Origin: Pyxidicoccus caerfyrddinensis
Lineage (GTDB): Bacteria; Myxococcota; Myxococcia; Myxococcales; Myxococcaceae
Length of the DNA stretch: 64,000 bases
Reading direction: 5' to 3'
NCBI RefSeq assembly: GCF_010894405.1
Contig: NZ_JAAIYA010000011.1
Span: forward strand, 368,080-432,079
In this document: positions 61,561 through 64,000 of the stretch, piece after piece
How positions within the stretch are numbered: position 1 is the stretch's first letter
How the letters are laid out: each line of letters opens with the position of its first letter
Translations under genes and position numbers: made by a program
The notes under the pieces: model-generated
What the model was told of the DNA's origin: nothing
The model's input: only the letters and a program-made list of their open reading frames with translations
Database searches by the model: none

Positions 61561-63822
61561 ATGAGCGTGAGCCTTCGCGACGTCCTCACCGGCGAGGACG
61601 TCTTCGGCTACATCCACCGGGTTCTGGGTTCCTTCGATTCGCGCCTCTACCAGCAGCTGCTTGGCGCGGCCAACGCGTTCAAGGAGGGCGACGCGGCCAT
61701 CGGCATCGCCGCCGCGGACGAGACGTCCCGCGCGAATGCCCGCGCGCTGCTGGCTCGCACGAAGCTGGGCGCCATCCACTCGCATCCTCCCTTCGAGGAC
61801 CGGCTGCATGCCTTCATGCTCGAAGGGCTGGACGGGGAGCTGCTGCCCCACCTCTCCGAGTGGACGCTGGGGCAGCTGAAGCACTTCCTGCTCACCGCGC
61901 CCGAGGCGCAGGTGCACGACATCCTCGGCGGGCTGGGCAGTGACGTCATCGCCTGTGTCGTGAAGCTGATGAGCGACGCGGAGCTGACGGCGGTGGGGGC
62001 GCGCATCTACCACCCGCTGCCCGGCAGCAAGCTGGGCGCGAAGGGCTACCTGGGGGCTCGCCTCCAGCCCAACTCGCCCACGGACCACCCGGACGACATC
62101 CGCTGGCAGGTCTTCAACGGCTGGTCCTTCGCGGTGGGGGACGTGGTGCTGGGCACCAACCCGGTGTCCTCGGTGCCCGCGTCCGTGGCGGCGGTGGAGT
62201 CGGCGCTGCACGACATCCTCGTCACCTTCGGGCTGGCGGAGGTGATGCCCCACTGCGTGCTCTCGCACATCGACGTGCAGGCGCAGGTGGAGGCGCGGCA
62301 GCCGGGCACCACCGGCATCTGGTTCCAGAGCCTCGCGGGCAACGAGGCCTCCAACCGCACCTTCGACGTGACGATTGAGAAGATGCTGGCGCACGCGGCG
62401 AGCCGCACCGGGAAGTTCGGCCTGTACTTCGAGACGGGGCAGGGCGCGGACGCGACGAACGGACACCACCACGGCTGCGACATGCTCATCCACGAGTCGC
62501 GCAAGTACGGCTTCGCGCGGGCGCTGAAGGCGCGCGTGGCGACGGCGCAGCTCGGGGCGGGGCGGACGCAGGAGCCGTGGGTGCACGTGAATGACGTGGC
62601 GGGCTTCATCGGGCCGGAGGTGTTCCGCACGCGCGAGCAGCTCGTGCGCTGCTGCCTGGAAGACATCGTCATGGGCAAGCTGCACGGGCTGATGATTGGC
62701 CTGGACGTGTGCTCGACGCTGCACATGGACGTGACGCTGGATGATTTGGGCTGGTGCCTGGAGCAGGTGGCCCCGGCGGGCCCGGGCTACCTCATGGCGC
62801 TGCCCACGCGGAACGACCCGATGCTCAGCTACCTGACGACGGCGTTCCAGGACCACGTCCGGCTGCGGGAGAAGTTCGGCCTCAAGGTGGATGACCGGAT
62901 GTGGGCCTTCTTCCAGGAGCTGGGCGTCATCGACGTGCAGGGCCGGCCCACGGAGCACTTCGGCGACCCGGCGTGGGTGTACCTCCAGTACCGGCGGCGC
63001 AAGGGGGACACGCGCACTGACGCGGAGGTGCTCGCGGAGGCGAAGCGGGAGATGGCGGCGGTGCGTGAGCGCAGCGTGCCGCTGGCGGTGGGGCACGGGG
63101 CGCGGACGTACGAGCTGGAGCCGTCGCTGGAGCGGGAGCTGCGCGCGTTGTACGAGGACGCGAAGGCGGGCATCTGGTCGGAGCTGTCCGAGGTGACGGT
63201 GGCGCAGCTTGCCGACGCGGTGGCCCTGCGGACGTGCTCGGAGGACCGGCGCGACTACATCCTGCATCCGCCGTCGGGCGAGCGGCTGGACTCGGCGTCC
63301 GAGCTGGCGGTGCGGATGCTGCGGCTGCGGCATGCAGGGCAGTGGGACGCGCAGATTGTCATCTCGGATGGACTGGATGCGCGCTCGCTGATGGACGAGG
63401 GACACCTGAAGCCGTTCCTGGCCGAGCTGCGGCGCGAGCTGGTGGCGGCGGGCTGGCACGTGGCGCCCGAGCACCTGGTGGTGAAGTACGGCCGCGTGCG
63501 CGCGGGCTATCAGGTGGGGGAGCTGCTGTTCGGGGACTCGGAGAAGTCAGCGCCGCGAGCGTTGGTGCACGTCATCGGCGAGCGGCCGGGCTCCGGGCAC
63601 CATGCCTTCTCCGCGTACCTGAGCGCGCCGTCCGCGCGGGCCTGGGGCCGGCAGGGCAGGGTGGACCACGACATCACGCGGCTGATTGCCGGCATCTCCG
63701 ACACGAGCGTGCGGCCCGAGTCGGCGGCGCGCGAGGCGGTGCGCATCCTCGCGGAGCTCGCGTCCTCGGCGCGCAATGAGCCGCCCACGTTGGATGGTTC
63801 AGTCGAGGCGCGAGGGGCCTGA
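61561..63822 (+). CDS. Ethanolamine ammonia-lyase, EutB and EutC fused in one chain
   Basis: 753 residues. Residues 1-460 are the EutB large subunit (AEVMPHCVLSHIDVQAQVEA, FGLYFETGQGADATNGHHHGCDM, GLMIGLDVCSTLHM), which holds the substrate and adenosylcobalamin site. Residues about 470-745 are the EutC small subunit (VISDGLDARSL, VVKYGRVRAGYQVG, HVIGERPGSGHHAFSAYLS, RVDHDITRLIAGI). The junction region (HFGDPAWVYLQYRRRKGD) has no stop or frameshift. The enzyme splits ethanolamine into acetaldehyde and ammonia with vitamin B12. No other eut genes, microcompartment shell genes or B12 riboswitch are visible nearby. TACATT is 10 bases before the ATG. Confidence 0.93.
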   Translation: MSVSLRDVLTGEDVFGYIHRVLGSFDSRLYQQLLGAANAFKEGDAAIGIAAADETSRANARALLARTKLGAIHSHPPFEDRLHAFMLEGLDGELLPHLSEWTLGQLKHFLLTAPEAQVHDILGGLGSDVIACVVKLMSDAELTAVGARIYHPLPGSKLGAKGYLGARLQPNSPTDHPDDIRWQVFNGWSFAVGDVVLGTNPVSSVPASVAAVESALHDILVTFGLAEVMPHCVLSHIDVQAQVEARQPGTTGIWFQSLAGNEASNRTFDVTIEKMLAHAASRTGKFGLYFETGQGADATNGHHHGCDMLIHESRKYGFARALKARVATAQLGAGRTQEPWVHVNDVAGFIGPEVFRTREQLVRCCLEDIVMGKLHGLMIGLDVCSTLHMDVTLDDLGWCLEQVAPAGPGYLMALPTRNDPMLSYLTTAFQDHVRLREKFGLKVDDRMWAFFQELGVIDVQGRPTEHFGDPAWVYLQYRRRKGDTRTDAEVLAEAKREMAAVRERSVPLAVGHGARTYELEPSLERELRALYEDAKAGIWSELSEVTVAQLADAVALRTCSEDRRDYILHPPSGERLDSASELAVRMLRLRHAGQWDAQIVISDGLDARSLMDEGHLKPFLAELRRELVAAGWHVAPEHLVVKYGRVRAGYQVGELLFGDSEKSAPRALVHVIGERPGSGHHAFSAYLSAPSARAWGRQGRVDHDITRLIAGISDTSVRPESAAREAVRILAELASSARNEPPTLDGSVEARGA

Positions 63823-63939
63823 TTCAGGACGCGCCGCTCTCCCCGGGCGGGCGCCCGTCCCGCGGAAGGAACGTTGGCTCTGTCTCGACCCCACCAGAGA
63901 GAAGGGAGTAGCAGGCGGGCTGGCGTGGGTTATGCGGGT

Positions 63940-64000
63940 ATGGCTACTGCAACCCTCAGTCACTCGCCTGTGCGAGTCGCGCGGGTGGCGCTGGCTGCTG
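63940..64000 (+). CDS. Possible start of a further gene, cut by window edge
   Basis: ATG 63940 opens MATATLSHSPVRVARVALAA to the edge without a stop. The second in-frame option at 63932 reads another frame. There is no Shine-Dalgarno, so this is weak. It could be a membrane protein such as an ethanolamine permease downstream of eutBC, but only 20 codons are visible. Confidence 0.25.
   Translation, partial: MATATLSHSPVRVARVALAA

Overview
The window is high-GC bacterial DNA (roughly 70 percent by eye) with dense gene packing, frequent GTG/TTG starts and many 4-base stop/start overlaps. The gene content points to a fruiting-type myxobacterium (Myxococcota, probably Myxococcaceae): a Ser/Thr kinase with TPR repeats paired with a sigma factor, an RsbT/RsbX/RsbS/RsbR module without a sigma-B, an AgmX/GltJ-like GYF protein, and a SitA-like lipoprotein toxin cassette of the kind moved by outer membrane exchange. 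Assignment rests on gene content only; no species is claimed. No rRNA, tRNA, CRISPR array or insertion sequence was seen. LAYOUT. 1-10.7 kb: respiratory complex I on the minus strand in two pieces, nuoAB and nuoCDGHI (nuoI is cut by the left edge; nuoE and nuoF are not at their usual place between D and G). The pieces are separated by a membrane adenylate cyclase, a sulfatase-like membrane protein and a hotdog thioesterase. 10.9-16.5 kb: orphan chemoreceptor, PLP amino-acid decarboxylase, and an astacin-type zinc protease lipoprotein. 16.5-23.4 kb: a minus-strand operon PHP phosphoesterase, Ser/Thr kinase-TPR, sigma-70-family factor, and two SPFH (HflK/HflC-like) membrane proteins. 23.5-28.4 kb: small unknown genes, an OsmC protein, a deoxyhypusine-synthase-like enzyme and biosynthetic arginine decarboxylase (polyamines). 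28.5-34.4 kb: proteostasis block with a ClpX paralogue lacking the zinc finger, and an operon of a lid-less Hsp70, a J-domain protein with a long Pro/Ala repeat region, and a CvpA membrane protein. 34.5-39.0 kb: a degenerate class II amidotransferase followed by a stressosome-like module (RsbT, RsbT-like, RsbX, RsbS, RsbR, SpoIIAA-like). 39.1-42.4 kb: proton-translocating transhydrogenase pntAA-pntAB-pntB plus a GNAT acetyltransferase. 42.7-49.8 kb: GYF/TonB-C membrane protein, DUF1330 protein, an M4 metalloprotease with an inserted P domain, a Tat-type alpha/beta hydrolase, and a CPBP intramembrane protease coupled to a degenerate trypsin-like protein. 49.8-54.9 kb: PolX, a Rieske protein, a MoaB with a striking His-rich extension, and a secreted M28 aminopeptidase. 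55.0-57.1 kb: the candidate polymorphic toxin (lipoprotein with a GIY-YIG-like C-terminus), its likely immunity gene and an RraB-like gene. 57.3-64.0 kb: TIGR02757-type protein, hybrid histidine kinase, alpha/beta hydrolase, and a single-chain EutB-EutC ethanolamine ammonia-lyase. HOW THEY WORK TOGETHER. Complex I and the transhydrogenase couple NAD(P)H to the proton gradient. The kinase/sigma/SPFH operon and the Rsb-like module are two separate partner-switching or phosphorylation systems. The Hsp70/J-protein operon and ClpX paralogue look like specialised rather than housekeeping chaperones. The toxin cassette is the most likely self-recognition locus. A recurring sequence feature is a TANNNT hexamer 6 to 10 bases before start codons that lack a Shine-Dalgarno, which suggests leaderless or near-leaderless transcripts.
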